Assembly (NCBI RefSeq): GCF_900112355.1
Contig: NZ_FOLM01000004.1
Location: 186,001 to 250,000 of the forward strand
DNA: 64,000 nucleotides
Reading direction: 5' to 3'
Source of the DNA: Streptomyces aidingensis
GTDB lineage: Bacteria; Actinomycetota; Actinomycetes; Streptomycetales; Streptomycetaceae
Positions 55,148 through 63,301 of this stretch are shown here, in pieces. Numbering within the stretch: the stretch's first letter is position 1; every line of letters begins with the position of its first letter. The position numbers and the translations under genes were made by a program. The notes below the pieces were generated by a model. That model had not been told where the DNA came from and made no database searches. It saw nothing but the letters and a program-made list of their open reading frames with translations.

Positions 55148-55543
55148 GTGGACCGGATGAAGTTGGGGTCGATCGTGATATGGGCGGCATCGCACTCGAG
55201 AGCAGCCGATTGGTATGAGCTGTCCGCCCCGCCGGCGCCAGGGGACCAGCGGCCGGGTTGGCGGGCGGTTCTGTACCCGTATGAGTTGACCGTGACGGGC
55301 CTGCTTGTCATCTGCTCTGCCTGTGGCGCTCGCCAGGACTGGATGATTCTTTGTCTTGCCAATGAGGTCAGTATTCGCTGCCGTTGTTCGCATCAGTGGC
55401 TGGAGCCTGACATCACGAGGGCTAATTTCGACTCGATGATTTGCGAGCCAGGAACGAGCCACCGCGATGTGAGCGCCGCCATTACGGCCCTTGGGTATGA
55501 CGGAACTTTCGCCGGGACGTACCTCATGTCCGGAGATCGGTGA
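55148..55543 (+). CDS. Hypothetical protein with zinc-ribbon-like cysteines
   Basis: A 131-aa protein that I do not recognise. ICSACGARQDW and IRCRCSHQW give two CxxC/CxC pairs, as in zinc ribbons. AAGGGAG precedes GTG 55148. It is followed by a strong terminator hairpin. Codon use is less GC-biased, typical of accessory genes. Confidence 0.7.
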   Translation: MDRMKLGSIVIWAASHSRAADWYELSAPPAPGDQRPGWRAVLYPYELTVTGLLVICSACGARQDWMILCLANEVSIRCRCSHQWLEPDITRANFDSMICEPGTSHRDVSAAITALGYDGTFAGTYLMSGDR

Positions 55544-55563
55544 CGGGCTCTGTGAAAAACAGC

Positions 55564-55605
55564 GCGGGGGCCGGAAACCCCGTCGGAGGGGTTTCCGGCC
55601 CCCGC
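55564..55605. terminator. Strong bidirectional terminator hairpin
   Basis: Perfect 18-bp arms (55564-55581 and 55588-55605; core gccggaaacccc) flank a 6-nt loop between two convergent genes. It marks the boundary between the rightward and leftward transcription units of the element. Confidence 0.9.
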
Positions 55606-55614
55606 ACTGCCAGT

Positions 55615-56052
55615 TCAGAGGGTAGCGAGGTGATTCGCCAGGTTCAGGGCGTCGGTGGCCACGTGGAGAGCGGCACATAGGCCGATCGCCTCGTACACCG
55701 TGGGATGAATGATCGGCGACCACTCTCCGTGAAGGCCGGGCCATCTGCCGAGCAGCACCTCTTGTGAGGGAAGACCCAGCTGGGCCGTGACATCCATCCC
55801 GCCGGTGGCGGACGTGGCCCAGGTGAGCAGGACTCCGCCCAGCGGCAGTGAGCTCCGATCTCGGCTGTCCACCCGCGAGATCTGGAGAACGTCACCGGGC
55901 ATGGCGGAAATGGACCGCACAATGGCGCCCCGGGTGTCGGTGGGCATGGGGCGGCGGGTGTGTCGGCGGAGAGGTGTCCAGGTGCTGGGTGTGGGGGGAT
56001 CCGCGATCGATGGCCTCCGCTTGCTGACGTGGGACGAGGACGTGTCGGTCAT
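55615..56052 (-). CDS. Hypothetical protein
   Basis: A 145-aa protein that I do not recognise. Features: AMPGDVLQISRVDSRDRSSLPLGGVLLTW and HPTVYEAIGLCAALHVATDALNLANHLATL at the end. The ATG overlaps the upstream small gene (ATGA), so the two are co-translated. Confidence 0.6.
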   Translation of the reverse strand: MTDTSSSHVSKRRPSIADPPTPSTWTPLRRHTRRPMPTDTRGAIVRSISAMPGDVLQISRVDSRDRSSLPLGGVLLTWATSATGGMDVTAQLGLPSQEVLLGRWPGLHGEWSPIIHPTVYEAIGLCAALHVATDALNLANHLATL

Positions 56053-56270
56053 GACCAGTCGAGTTCCGTCCGGACGCTTGGCGGCAGGTATCCCTCCTGG
56101 CCGTCTTCGGCGATGAAGACGGCCGGTCCGTCGTCGCCCTGGTCTTCGACCACTCGTCCGACCAGGTGGGCGAACGGCCAGTCCGGGTTGATGGCGAGGC
56201 GAACGGGGAGATCGTGGTCGAACACATCGAGCTGGTGGATGAGCTGGCCGACGGTGAGTGACTTGGGCAT
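56049..56270 (-). CDS. Small hypothetical protein
   Basis: A 73-aa protein: MPKSLTVGQLIHQLDVFDHDLPVRL, then AHLVGRVVEDQGDDGPAVFIA. The layout recalls small phage/plasmid proteins describing ratios of accessible residues, but I assign no function. GAGAGG lies 5 nt before the ATG. Confidence 0.65.
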   Translation of the reverse strand: MPKSLTVGQLIHQLDVFDHDLPVRLAINPDWPFAHLVGRVVEDQGDDGPAVFIAEDGQEGYLPPSVRTELDWS

Positions 56271-56311
56271 GCGGACCTCTCGCTTCGGGACGGCTCGGAG
56301 TGACGGGACGC

Positions 56312-56542
56312 CTATCGCGGATTGGCCCGGTGGCTCGCCAGATGATTTCTCCGTGCGGAAACCACATACGTCTTGACGGTCGCCCTGATTTTCCAGGTGC
56401 CGCAGGAACAGATCGCCTCAAAGCTCGTCCGACCCGGGCACTCCGGGTGCAGCGGCTTACCGGAAGGCGAATGCTTGTGGGCTGCGGGACACGGGCTGCC
56501 GTCCTCGTGCCGGGTAATGAGAGGCGCGGTGTGGCGGGGAAT
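56312..56542 (-). CDS. Possible small Cys/His protein with ATT start
   Basis: The frame ends CSCGTWKIRATVKTYVVSARRN and contains spaced Cys/His residues (CPAAHKHS, HPECPGRTSFEAICSCG), resembling small zinc proteins of Streptomyces mobile elements. No ATG/GTG/TTG is well placed; GGAGG lies 5 nt before an ATT at 56542. It could also be a decayed gene. Confidence 0.4.
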   Translation of the reverse strand: MPRHTAPLITRHEDGSPCPAAHKHSPSGKPLHPECPGRTSFEAICSCGTWKIRATVKTYVVSARRNHLASHRANPR

Positions 56543-56684
56543 AGTTTCCTCCAGGTGGTGCGTACCGAGTGCGGTTCTGTCGGTAATCCCGGGCTTCCCG
56601 TCCAGGAGGTCCGTAGATTCGCATGGTTTGCACTGAGATCTCCACTCGCATGCGCCACTTCCGCGTCTGCCGTGGGCGAACTGA

Positions 56685-57266
56685 TTATGCGCGGTGAGGA
56701 GAGGCAGAAGCGGACGGAGGACCGTCGGAGGAAGGCCGATGAGGAGGGCACGTCGGCACACCACTGGATTGGACAGGGGATGGGGCAGAGTCCTTGGGCA
56801 GCGGTTCCTCTGCTCGTTGTGAAGCGATTGTCGTCCTTGCCAGCGCGGCCATCAGTCGGGAGTTGGACGAGGTGAGGAACGGTCCCAGGTGATGTTCCCG
56901 GGCCCTGGCAACCAGGCCGCGCTGGACATCGATGGGCTGCCGGTCGATCCTCGTCATCATGTGGGCGATGCCTGGCGAGAAGGATGACCGGGCCGGAAAT
57001 CCGGCTGCTGTGGCGATGAGGCGGACGGCGTCTGCCTTGATCATCAATGCGTAGCAGGTGTCCAGTTCGCTGATCTCGCAGACGTGTTCGGCGACATCGA
57101 GGAGGAGCTCGGACAGGGGCAGAGCATCGTCCGCCATGACCTGCTCGGTGAGGCCGAGCAGCGTCAGTGTGGCGCTGTACAGCTGGTCATTGACGGTGGC
57201 GTCGTAGGGCCAGAAGGAAGTCGCGGTGGGGTCGGGCGCGTAGTCGGACAAGGACGTGGCCTCCAT
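56685..57266 (-). CDS. Hypothetical helical protein
   Basis: A 193-aa protein that I do not recognise. Residues 20-140 are helical (ATLTLLGLTEQVMADDALPLSELLLDVAEHV) and the last ~40 are Pro/Ser-rich. It follows the DUF317 gene on the same strand. It does not carry the shared R-x-QAAR-SRS motif of its neighbours. Confidence 0.65.
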   Translation of the reverse strand: MEATSLSDYAPDPTATSFWPYDATVNDQLYSATLTLLGLTEQVMADDALPLSELLLDVAEHVCEISELDTCYALMIKADAVRLIATAAGFPARSSFSPGIAHMMTRIDRQPIDVQRGLVARAREHHLGPFLTSSNSRLMAALARTTIASQRAEEPLPKDSAPSPVQSSGVPTCPPHRPSSDGPPSASASPHRA

Positions 57267-57288
57267 AGTCGAGCGGGGGTGAGCCGGA

Positions 57289-58149
57289 TCAGCGGTGGCG
57301 TGGGGTCGCCGGTGCCGGTGCGGAACCGGCGGCACGGGCTGGAGGCCCCGCCGGAGACTCCAGGGCTGCGGCAAGAGAGAGGCCAGAGCGGGACTTGGCG
57401 GCCTGGCTACGGGTCGGCTGCTCGAGTCCCCCGCCCGCGGTCGGCGTGGGCCGAAGCGGAGTGACGGTGACGGTCTCGCGGGACAGATGCCGCACCTGGG
57501 CGTGGTGGCGGACGACGGGTGCTGGATCGGTGATAGCGGTGGTGATCGCGGTCACCAGAGCGACGGGAACGAGGCTGGTGCAGGCCGCGTCCCAGGAGGC
57601 GGCGCCAGCACCGCCCCGGATGAGCCACTTGTCCTCCCCGCCCCTCAGCTCGGCCGCGCGGTTCAGCACGTGCTTGCGGTAGCTGAGGCCGGCGAGCCGG
57701 TCGGGGGAGTCGAAGGAGATGTATCCGGGCTCGTCCGTGCGCGCCCATCCGGCCTTGAGCAGCGGCTCCATGGCGCGGGCGGCCGGCCGGACGGGTCCGT
57801 GCAGGTGCGCGTCGTCGCCGTACTGCTGGGCCAGGGCCGTGGTGAAGCCCTCGACAATCTCCACCGGGGCGGCGCTGCTGAAGGTGCTGACCCACAGCGG
57901 GGCACCGAAGGGATCTTCGTAGGCCGCGATCTTCCACAGCGTCTCGTCCTCGCCTTCGGCGAGATATCCGAGGCGGGCCGAGTGGTCCGGTGCCGTGAGG
58001 AAGACGTTGCCCAGCGGGTCCTTGTCCAGGCTCCAGTTCTGGTCCAGGAGCGGCCGGAGCGCTGGGTCTCCGATGTCCACCGGTCCGGCCAGGTAGCGCG
58101 GGGAGACGTGGTAGAGGGCCGACGGGTCTTCCGGGAAGGAGGTGCTCAT
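57289..58149 (-). CDS. DUF317 protein 1, with shared C-terminal motif
   Basis: A 286-aa protein with two DUF317 (SPDY) units: YHVSPRYLAGPVDIGDPALRPLL to STFSSAAPVEIVEGFTTAL, then the degenerate second unit. DUF317 is almost confined to Streptomyces and its plasmids; function unknown. RSQAAKSRS starts 40 residues from the end (nt 57385-57411) and is followed by a Pro/Ala tail ending PRHR. The same motif is in four unrelated neighbours. Confidence 0.85.
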   Translation of the reverse strand: MSTSFPEDPSALYHVSPRYLAGPVDIGDPALRPLLDQNWSLDKDPLGNVFLTAPDHSARLGYLAEGEDETLWKIAAYEDPFGAPLWVSTFSSAAPVEIVEGFTTALAQQYGDDAHLHGPVRPAARAMEPLLKAGWARTDEPGYISFDSPDRLAGLSYRKHVLNRAAELRGGEDKWLIRGGAGAASWDAACTSLVPVALVTAITTAITDPAPVVRHHAQVRHLSRETVTVTPLRPTPTAGGGLEQPTRSQAAKSRSGLSLAAALESPAGPPARAAGSAPAPATPRHR

Positions 58150-58165
58150 GGCGGCTCCGGGGAGG

Positions 58166-59020
58166 TCAGCGGCGTGGCCCCGGCGCGGGGCCGGAAGGCC
58201 GGAACGCCGGGGAGGAGGGGACGGCGGGGTCGGGGAGGAGGAGACCGGGCGTGGTGGACCGCGCCCGCGCGGTGGCTGAGCGGGAAGGACCCGGATCGGC
58301 GAGACGCACCTCTGCCAGGTGCGGCAGCACGCCGAGCGGGAGGTCGCGAAGCCTGCGGACGACCGGATCCGGGGCGCTGAACACCTGCGCCGCGGCGGTG
58401 ATCAGATACAGCGGGGTGGCGCTGGTGAAGGTGGCGTGCCACCGGGGACCGCTGGTCAACTCTTGGGCGTTGCAATACAGAGCCCACTGCGGCGGCTCGG
58501 CACCGGCCAGCTCGGCGTCGTAGTCGACTCGGCCCCGCCGGATGCTGAAGCCGGCGTACCCGTCGGGTGCGAGCTGGTGCTGGGCATCGGTGAACACTTT
58601 GGTCTCCCACCCCAGCTCACTGAGCAGCGTGGCCGGCGTCGTACCCGGCTGGCGCGGCCCGCCGCTGAGGTAGTCCCGATGGTTGGTCCGCAGACCGTCG
58701 ACGAGGGTGGTGGTGAAGGCGGCGACGATCTCGGTGGGCGTGGTCGAGCTGAACGACGCCGACCAGACGCGCGTGTCCCCCGGCGCGCGTGTGGCGTCGA
58801 TCTGCCAGGCGCGGTCGCTCCCAGCAGGGGAACGAGTGACGAAGACGGTCTTGCACGGGCTGGCGAAGCGAGCACCGGCCTCGTTGACCGCCTCCGTCCA
58901 GCCTGGCGCGGCCTGCAGCAGACGGTCGGCCAGCGCGGGATCTCCCGTTCCGGCGAAGTAGACGGGGCTGACCAGCAGCGGTGCATCGGGGGGAAGTTCT
59001 TGCAGGTTGGGATGAGTCAC
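58166..59020 (-). CDS. DUF317 protein 2, with shared C-terminal motif
   Basis: A 284-aa paralogue of the downstream gene: LLVSPVYFAGTGDPALADRLL, SASFSSTTPTEIVAAFTTTL and HATFTSATPLYLITAAAQVF. GTG 59020. RSATARARS, the weakest copy of the shared motif, starts 38 residues from the end (nt 58256-58282); the tail is Pro/Ala-rich and ends PGPRR. Confidence 0.85.
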   Translation of the reverse strand: MTHPNLQELPPDAPLLVSPVYFAGTGDPALADRLLQAAPGWTEAVNEAGARFASPCKTVFVTRSPAGSDRAWQIDATRAPGDTRVWSASFSSTTPTEIVAAFTTTLVDGLRTNHRDYLSGGPRQPGTTPATLLSELGWETKVFTDAQHQLAPDGYAGFSIRRGRVDYDAELAGAEPPQWALYCNAQELTSGPRWHATFTSATPLYLITAAAQVFSAPDPVVRRLRDLPLGVLPHLAEVRLADPGPSRSATARARSTTPGLLLPDPAVPSSPAFRPSGPAPGPRR

Positions 59021-59198
59021 AGAGGGCCGCTCCAGGCGGAGGGCGGCGGTGGCCGCGGAGGGCAGGGACCATGGCACGGGCGCGAGAGGCGCTCGGCCGG
59101 TCTCGGCGGCGCGGACATGTCGGTCACCCGCCGGACTTCTGGCACGCCGCGCTGGCGATCGAGTCCACCGGCACCCACACCGTGTGCTGGGCGGACGG

Positions 59199-59681
59199 TC
59201 ATGCTCGGGCCCTTCGGGGGACAGACGCGGACGAGGGAGCCGAGGGGCGGTTGGAGGCGGAGCCGGTGGGGACGTCCGGAACGCTGCGGAGGTGGGGTGA
59301 GCGGGAGCGGGCTGCCTGGGCACGGCGTCCGGCCGCTGGCGGGGTCTCGGCCGCGACGGAACTCGTGCGCTCCAGCCGTTGATGGGCGATGCCGTACACG
59401 GCGCCGGCCTCGCGCTCTCCGACCGCGATGAGATAGATCTCCCGGCGGTGGCGGCTGCCGGCAGGGGCGTCGCGGAACTGGATGACCAGCCGCCACTCGG
59501 CCTTGGGATCGACGTAGACCTTGTGGCATCCGGCCAGGCGGCCCTGGAGCGGTGCACTGCGCTCGTTGCCGTGGACCAGGTGCTGGAGTTCCAGCAGCGC
59601 CAGGTCCCGGATGTGGGCCGGCACCTCCCGGAGATCCGCGAGCGCTTCCGGGTGCGCGGCGAACGCGTACCGGGCGGTCAC
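59199..59681 (-). CDS. RelE/ParE-like protein with C-terminal extension
   Basis: A 160-aa protein. Residues 1-100 (VTARYAFAAHPEALADLREVP, CHKVYVDPKAEWRLVIQFRD, REIYLIAVGEREAGAVYGIAHQRL) resemble RelE/ParE-type toxins or related RNase folds. No antitoxin gene is adjacent. The ~60-residue extension holds RAQAARSRS, 41 residues from the end (nt 59298-59324). GTG 59681 overlaps the upstream stop (GTGA). Confidence 0.7.
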   Translation of the reverse strand: MTARYAFAAHPEALADLREVPAHIRDLALLELQHLVHGNERSAPLQGRLAGCHKVYVDPKAEWRLVIQFRDAPAGSRHRREIYLIAVGEREAGAVYGIAHQRLERTSSVAAETPPAAGRRAQAARSRSPHLRSVPDVPTGSASNRPSAPSSASVPRRARA

Positions 59682-60442
59682 GGCAGGCTCCGACGGGTGG
59701 CCGGCCGGGAGGCGGGCGGAGCGGCGGGTGGCCGTTCCGCACCGGTAGGCGGAGGAACCGGGGAGGCGGTGACCGAGCGGGAGCGAGCGGCCTGGCAGCG
59801 GGCGGTCGCGGCGTCGGCGAGCGGGGCGGCCTCTGGGAGCGGGGTGTCCCGGTTGAGCAGCCACTTCCGGGCTGCGTCCGTGTCCGGGAAGGCTCCCTCC
59901 CGCAGAGTGTAGGTGTAGTCAGTGGGGTGGAACTCTTCGAGGAACACCCGCACCGGGAGTCGGCCGGAGGCCGGGTCGGCGTCCCGGACGAGCACCCAGA
60001 CCTCCTCCGGCACGGAGTCGTGGGTGTCGTGGTCCAGAACCTGGTAGCGCCCGCCCGAGTGCACAATGTGCTGTGCCATCCGCCGCGTGGCGGCGTCGAC
60101 GGGCTCGAAAAACTCACCCGGGTACGGCTCGACGGCCTCCGGCACGCAGCCGCGGTTGACCAGCCAGAGCCGCGCGAAATGCACGCTGGCCTGCCGCGCG
60201 TGGTCGGCATGGAAGGAGCGGCTCTCCGGGTTCCGGACCAGGTGCAGCGACACAAGCTGAGGCGCCCCGGGGAGTCCCCACGTGGCCGAGGAGTCGTGCA
60301 TCAGCAGGTAGCTCTGGCGGCCGTCCGAGGTGTGGCTCTCGGCCATGATGTGGAACACGTCGTCGAACAGCTCGAGATGTTCCAGCAGGAGCGCGGTTTC
60401 CTCGTCCGCTGGGGCGAGGCCGCTGACGCGGTAGTCGTTCAC
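59678..60442 (-). CDS. Hypothetical protein with shared C-terminal motif
   Basis: A 254-aa protein that I do not recognise. Core: EETALLLEHLELFDDVFHIMAESHT, QSYLLMHDSSATWGLPG and FHPTDYTYTLREGAFPDTDAARKWLL. RCQAARSRS starts 40 residues from the end (nt 59774-59800) and is followed by a Pro-rich tail ending TRRSLP. GTG 60442 is 1 bp from the upstream DUF4913 gene. Confidence 0.75.
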   Translation of the reverse strand: MNDYRVSGLAPADEETALLLEHLELFDDVFHIMAESHTSDGRQSYLLMHDSSATWGLPGAPQLVSLHLVRNPESRSFHADHARQASVHFARLWLVNRGCVPEAVEPYPGEFFEPVDAATRRMAQHIVHSGGRYQVLDHDTHDSVPEEVWVLVRDADPASGRLPVRVFLEEFHPTDYTYTLREGAFPDTDAARKWLLNRDTPLPEAAPLADAATARCQAARSRSVTASPVPPPTGAERPPAAPPASRPATRRSLP

Positions 60443-60443
60443 G

Positions 60444-60995
60444 TCAGGCTCCCGCGGCGGGCTCGGGCGCCGGGAGCAGCCGGTGGTGCGGGCGGGCCGG
60501 GCTGGTGGTGCAGGCGCCAAAGGGTCCGTCCGCCGAGCGGAGTTGCAGCAGAGCCGGGTCGAGATGGTCCCGGTGCCACACACTCGGCCCGCTGGGGCCG
60601 GCGCCGATGTCCGTGAACTGCTGCCAGGCCAGCCAGAGGGCGTGCAGACGCGCTACGGCTTCCGGATGGTCCTGCCACCGCTGGCACCAGGGGCGCGCGG
60701 TGCTGATCTCCCGGCCGTAGACGGGCAACAGCAGGTGATGCACCCAGGTGGTGAGCGCGGCCAGCTCCGTGCGGTACGCCTCCTCGTCCAGGGCGAGGAT
60801 GAACGCGGATTCGGCTTCCGGCTCGGGCTGTTCACCACCGTCGCCGGGGCGGACGGACGTGTCGTCGGCCTCCTCGGCGAGGCGGTCCAGCAGCTGACCG
60901 TGCGCCCGGGTCTCGTTGACCAGGCGGGCGACGGTGGCGACGAGGTCGTCGAGATCGTTATCCGGGACGCGAATAGACTCAGGCTCTTCCGGCAT
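60444..60995 (-). CDS. DUF4913 protein
   Basis: A 183-aa protein with TELAALTTWVHHLLLPVYGRE, RPWCQRWQDHPEAVARLHALWLAWQQ, the DUF4913 pattern common in actinobacterial conjugative elements. GGAGGA lies 10 nt before the ATG. It lacks the shared C-terminal motif; its tail is Pro/Ala-rich but without RSRS. Confidence 0.85.
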   Translation of the reverse strand: MPEEPESIRVPDNDLDDLVATVARLVNETRAHGQLLDRLAEEADDTSVRPGDGGEQPEPEAESAFILALDEEAYRTELAALTTWVHHLLLPVYGREISTARPWCQRWQDHPEAVARLHALWLAWQQFTDIGAGPSGPSVWHRDHLDPALLQLRSADGPFGACTTSPARPHHRLLPAPEPAAGA

Positions 60996-61449
60996 GACGA
61001 GGATTCCTCCAACGTGCGCGGGTCATTGGAGGACGAGGATCCGGAGATACCCGGATTTGGAGCTGCCGCAGATTTGATGTAGAAACCGCCCAGTACGGAA
61101 AGCTGCGAAGATGGTTGAGCTACTGGACAAGGACTCTCCGGAGTCGACCTGGCCGCTTTCGTTCGCACTATCCGTCGAGTGTTGAGAGCTCTATAGCCGT
61201 CGGCTGATGGTCGGCGGCCTGGTGCCGGGCCGCCCTCTATGTCGGCCGATAGGTGAGATGGGCACGGACTCGTTGCGGGAGGCCAGGTCCGCTGTTCTGC
61301 TGAGCGGCTCGCTCACCCTCGCCGATGGCGTTGTGCTGTCCACCCCTTGTCTCGGTGTCCGGGGTCTGAGCGCCTTCGACCCCGTGAACGAACCCTGTGG
61401 GCCACAATGCCTCTCTGAGAGCGCCGAAGAGATAACCCGAGGAGCAGAG
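60996..61449. other. Non-coding stretch of about 450 bp
   Basis: I find no convincing gene on either strand; the frames present have atypical composition for the region. It separates the leftward DUF4913 operon from a rightward membrane-protein gene and so should hold divergent promoters. AT-rich points at about 61060-61080 and 61180-61200 are candidates, without clear boxes. Confidence 0.45.
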
Positions 61450-62001
61450 GTGGCAGAAGAACGAAGAGGCCGAGGCAGCCGACTGCCCTACAACCAACGT
61501 GTCGCTTCCACAGACGTGGGACGAATCGTCGGCACCGGGACAGTTCTCGGCCTCATCGCCTGGGGACTGGACGACCTGACCCACGGACTCTCGTGGATGG
61601 CCCTGGCAGTGTTCCTCACGGCTTCGTGGGTAGAGGAGGCCACGGTGCGGAACCGAGTGTCAGCAGCGTGGAACTCACGGGTCACCGCCGATGACGCTCC
61701 AGGGATCATCGGTGCACCGACACCGGCGTACAGCATGAGAGTGGAAAGCGACGAAGGGAATGTTCCCGGAATGGCAGTGCCCCTCCAGACCGGTGGGGTG
61801 TCCTTCGTCTCGGCCGGCGGTGCAGCACTCCAGTACGCGCCGTCCGAGATTTTGGAGATCGATCGAAGCCTGCCTTACAACCGGATCCAAATAACCACGA
61901 CCAGCACTATCAGGCCCGTCATCCTCGTTTACCCTCAGAGTTGGAACCTCCACGCGTGGCAACGCATCAAGGACAAGAACAGTGCCGAGCCGGGTGAATA
62001 G
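61450..62001 (+). CDS. Small membrane protein
   Basis: A 183-aa protein. GAGGAG lies before GTG 61450. Two membrane segments (GRIVGTGTVLGLIAWGLDDL and LSWMALAVFLTASWVEE) are followed by a soluble part with VPGMAVPLQTGGVSFVSAGG and ITTTSTIRPVILVYPQSW that may be a PH-like beta domain. The function is unknown. It is the only rightward gene within the leftward transfer region. Confidence 0.65.
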   Translation: MAEERRGRGSRLPYNQRVASTDVGRIVGTGTVLGLIAWGLDDLTHGLSWMALAVFLTASWVEEATVRNRVSAAWNSRVTADDAPGIIGAPTPAYSMRVESDEGNVPGMAVPLQTGGVSFVSAGGAALQYAPSEILEIDRSLPYNRIQITTTSTIRPVILVYPQSWNLHAWQRIKDKNSAEPGE

Positions 62002-62119
62002 GCATTCACGATCAACGACGAGGACATGCAGGCTGGGCTTGAAGGGTCTGGGCTGTCTCTCATGGAGATTGCTGGGCTCCGCACATTGGCGTGGAGCGTG
62101 CGGCAGCGGGATGAGGACG

Positions 62120-63301
62120 TCATGCGTGGTTACGGTGGATCGTGCGGAGCCCGGGCAGGGCCGTGGCCGATGAGGGCGGTGCCGGAGCGGGCCGACTGGC
62201 GGCAAGCGGGCGGCTGCTGCGGGCACGGGCGGCCTGGGCTCGTGCAGACGGAGCACGGGACGGTGGCTGTGCTGGATGGTTCTCGGATGGTGCGTCTGAT
62301 GTGGCCCGCCGCCAACGGGTGCTGACCTCGTCCAGTGGGCGGAGCGCGTGGAGCGCGCGGCCGATCAGGCGGCCGGGAGTCAGGGCGTCGTCCTCGGCCA
62401 CATCGCGGACGGTCCGCGCCGAGGTGGCGGCCACGCGGAGCAGGGATGCCCGAAGGACTTGTTCGGCCAGGTACTCGGCCGAGCCGGAGCTGATCCCGGT
62501 GTCGAGGTCGCGGACCTCGTCGCTGGTCACGGTTCCGTCGGCGAGTAGTCCTAGCCGCTGGGTCTCCCAGAGCAGCGTGAGGCTGTCGATGGGGTCGCCC
62601 CGGTGGTGGAGGGCCGTCAGACAGAGATAGAGCCGGCCATGTGAGGGAAGGGCGAAGTCGGCCGGACGCAGCCAGGGCGCTACCTCGTCGAGGCCGTCCG
62701 GGCGGGCGATCAGCGCGGAGAGCAGTAGCCGTTCCTCCGCCACCGCTTTCTCCTCCGGAGGACGATGATCGGTGTCAGCCGGGGACGGAGTGGAGCCGTG
62801 CGGGGCGGAGCGGGGTTCTGTGCCCCATCGGCTGCGGAGGTCGGTGAGGGATTCGGTGAGCACCTGGGCGTAGTGCAGGGTGTCCTCGACCTCGCCGCCA
62901 GCAGCGTCGGTGCGGGCGGCCTGGTGGAGCCGGATGGCGTGCTCGGTGACGCGGCGGTGGATCGCGCCCTCCAGGACCATGCGCCCGTAGAAGTGAGCGT
63001 GCCGGGGGCGGGGGCAGGCCCGGACAAGGGAGTGGGCGTATGCCGATGTGAGTCCCCGGACGTGCTGGCCGGCCTCGGCGACCGCGTCGTTCACCCAGGA
63101 CAGGGATGTCGCCGTGTCGGCGGCGGTAGTCATGCCGGGGTGGCCGTCCTGGTGGAGTTTGAGCAGGGCCGCGTAGAGCGCCCGGTGCATCGGGTGGTGG
63201 AAGTGGTCTGGTTCAAGCCAGCCCGTCAGCCCGGCCACCCGCTTCGGTTCGAGTAGTGCCGCTCCCAGCACCGCCTGCTCGGCTTGATGCAGCGGCTTCA
63301 T
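62120..63301 (-). CDS. Tandem DnaB-N-domain protein without ATPase, with shared C-terminal motif
   Basis: A 393-aa protein. Two copies of the DnaB helicase N-terminal domain are present: HQAEQAVLGAALLEPKRVAGL to MHRALYAALLKLHQDG, and AEERLLLSALIARPDGLDEV to HGRLYLCLTALHHRGDPID. No Walker motifs follow, so it is not a helicase; it may bind DnaG primase or titrate DnaB. RAQAARARS starts 40 residues from the end (nt 62216-62242). It overlaps the coupling-protein gene by ATGA. Confidence 0.85.
   Translation of the reverse strand: MKPLHQAEQAVLGAALLEPKRVAGLTGWLEPDHFHHPMHRALYAALLKLHQDGHPGMTTAADTATSLSWVNDAVAEAGQHVRGLTSAYAHSLVRACPRPRHAHFYGRMVLEGAIHRRVTEHAIRLHQAARTDAAGGEVEDTLHYAQVLTESLTDLRSRWGTEPRSAPHGSTPSPADTDHRPPEEKAVAEERLLLSALIARPDGLDEVAPWLRPADFALPSHGRLYLCLTALHHRGDPIDSLTLLWETQRLGLLADGTVTSDEVRDLDTGISSGSAEYLAEQVLRASLLRVAATSARTVRDVAEDDALTPGRLIGRALHALRPLDEVSTRWRRATSDAPSENHPAQPPSRAPSARAQAARARSSRPLAASRPAPAPPSSATALPGLRTIHRNHA

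Noticed and set aside
61237..61584. 115-codon minus-strand frame opposite the small membrane protein
   Set aside because: Overlaps a better-supported plus-strand gene with a good ribosome binding site; no recognisable features.
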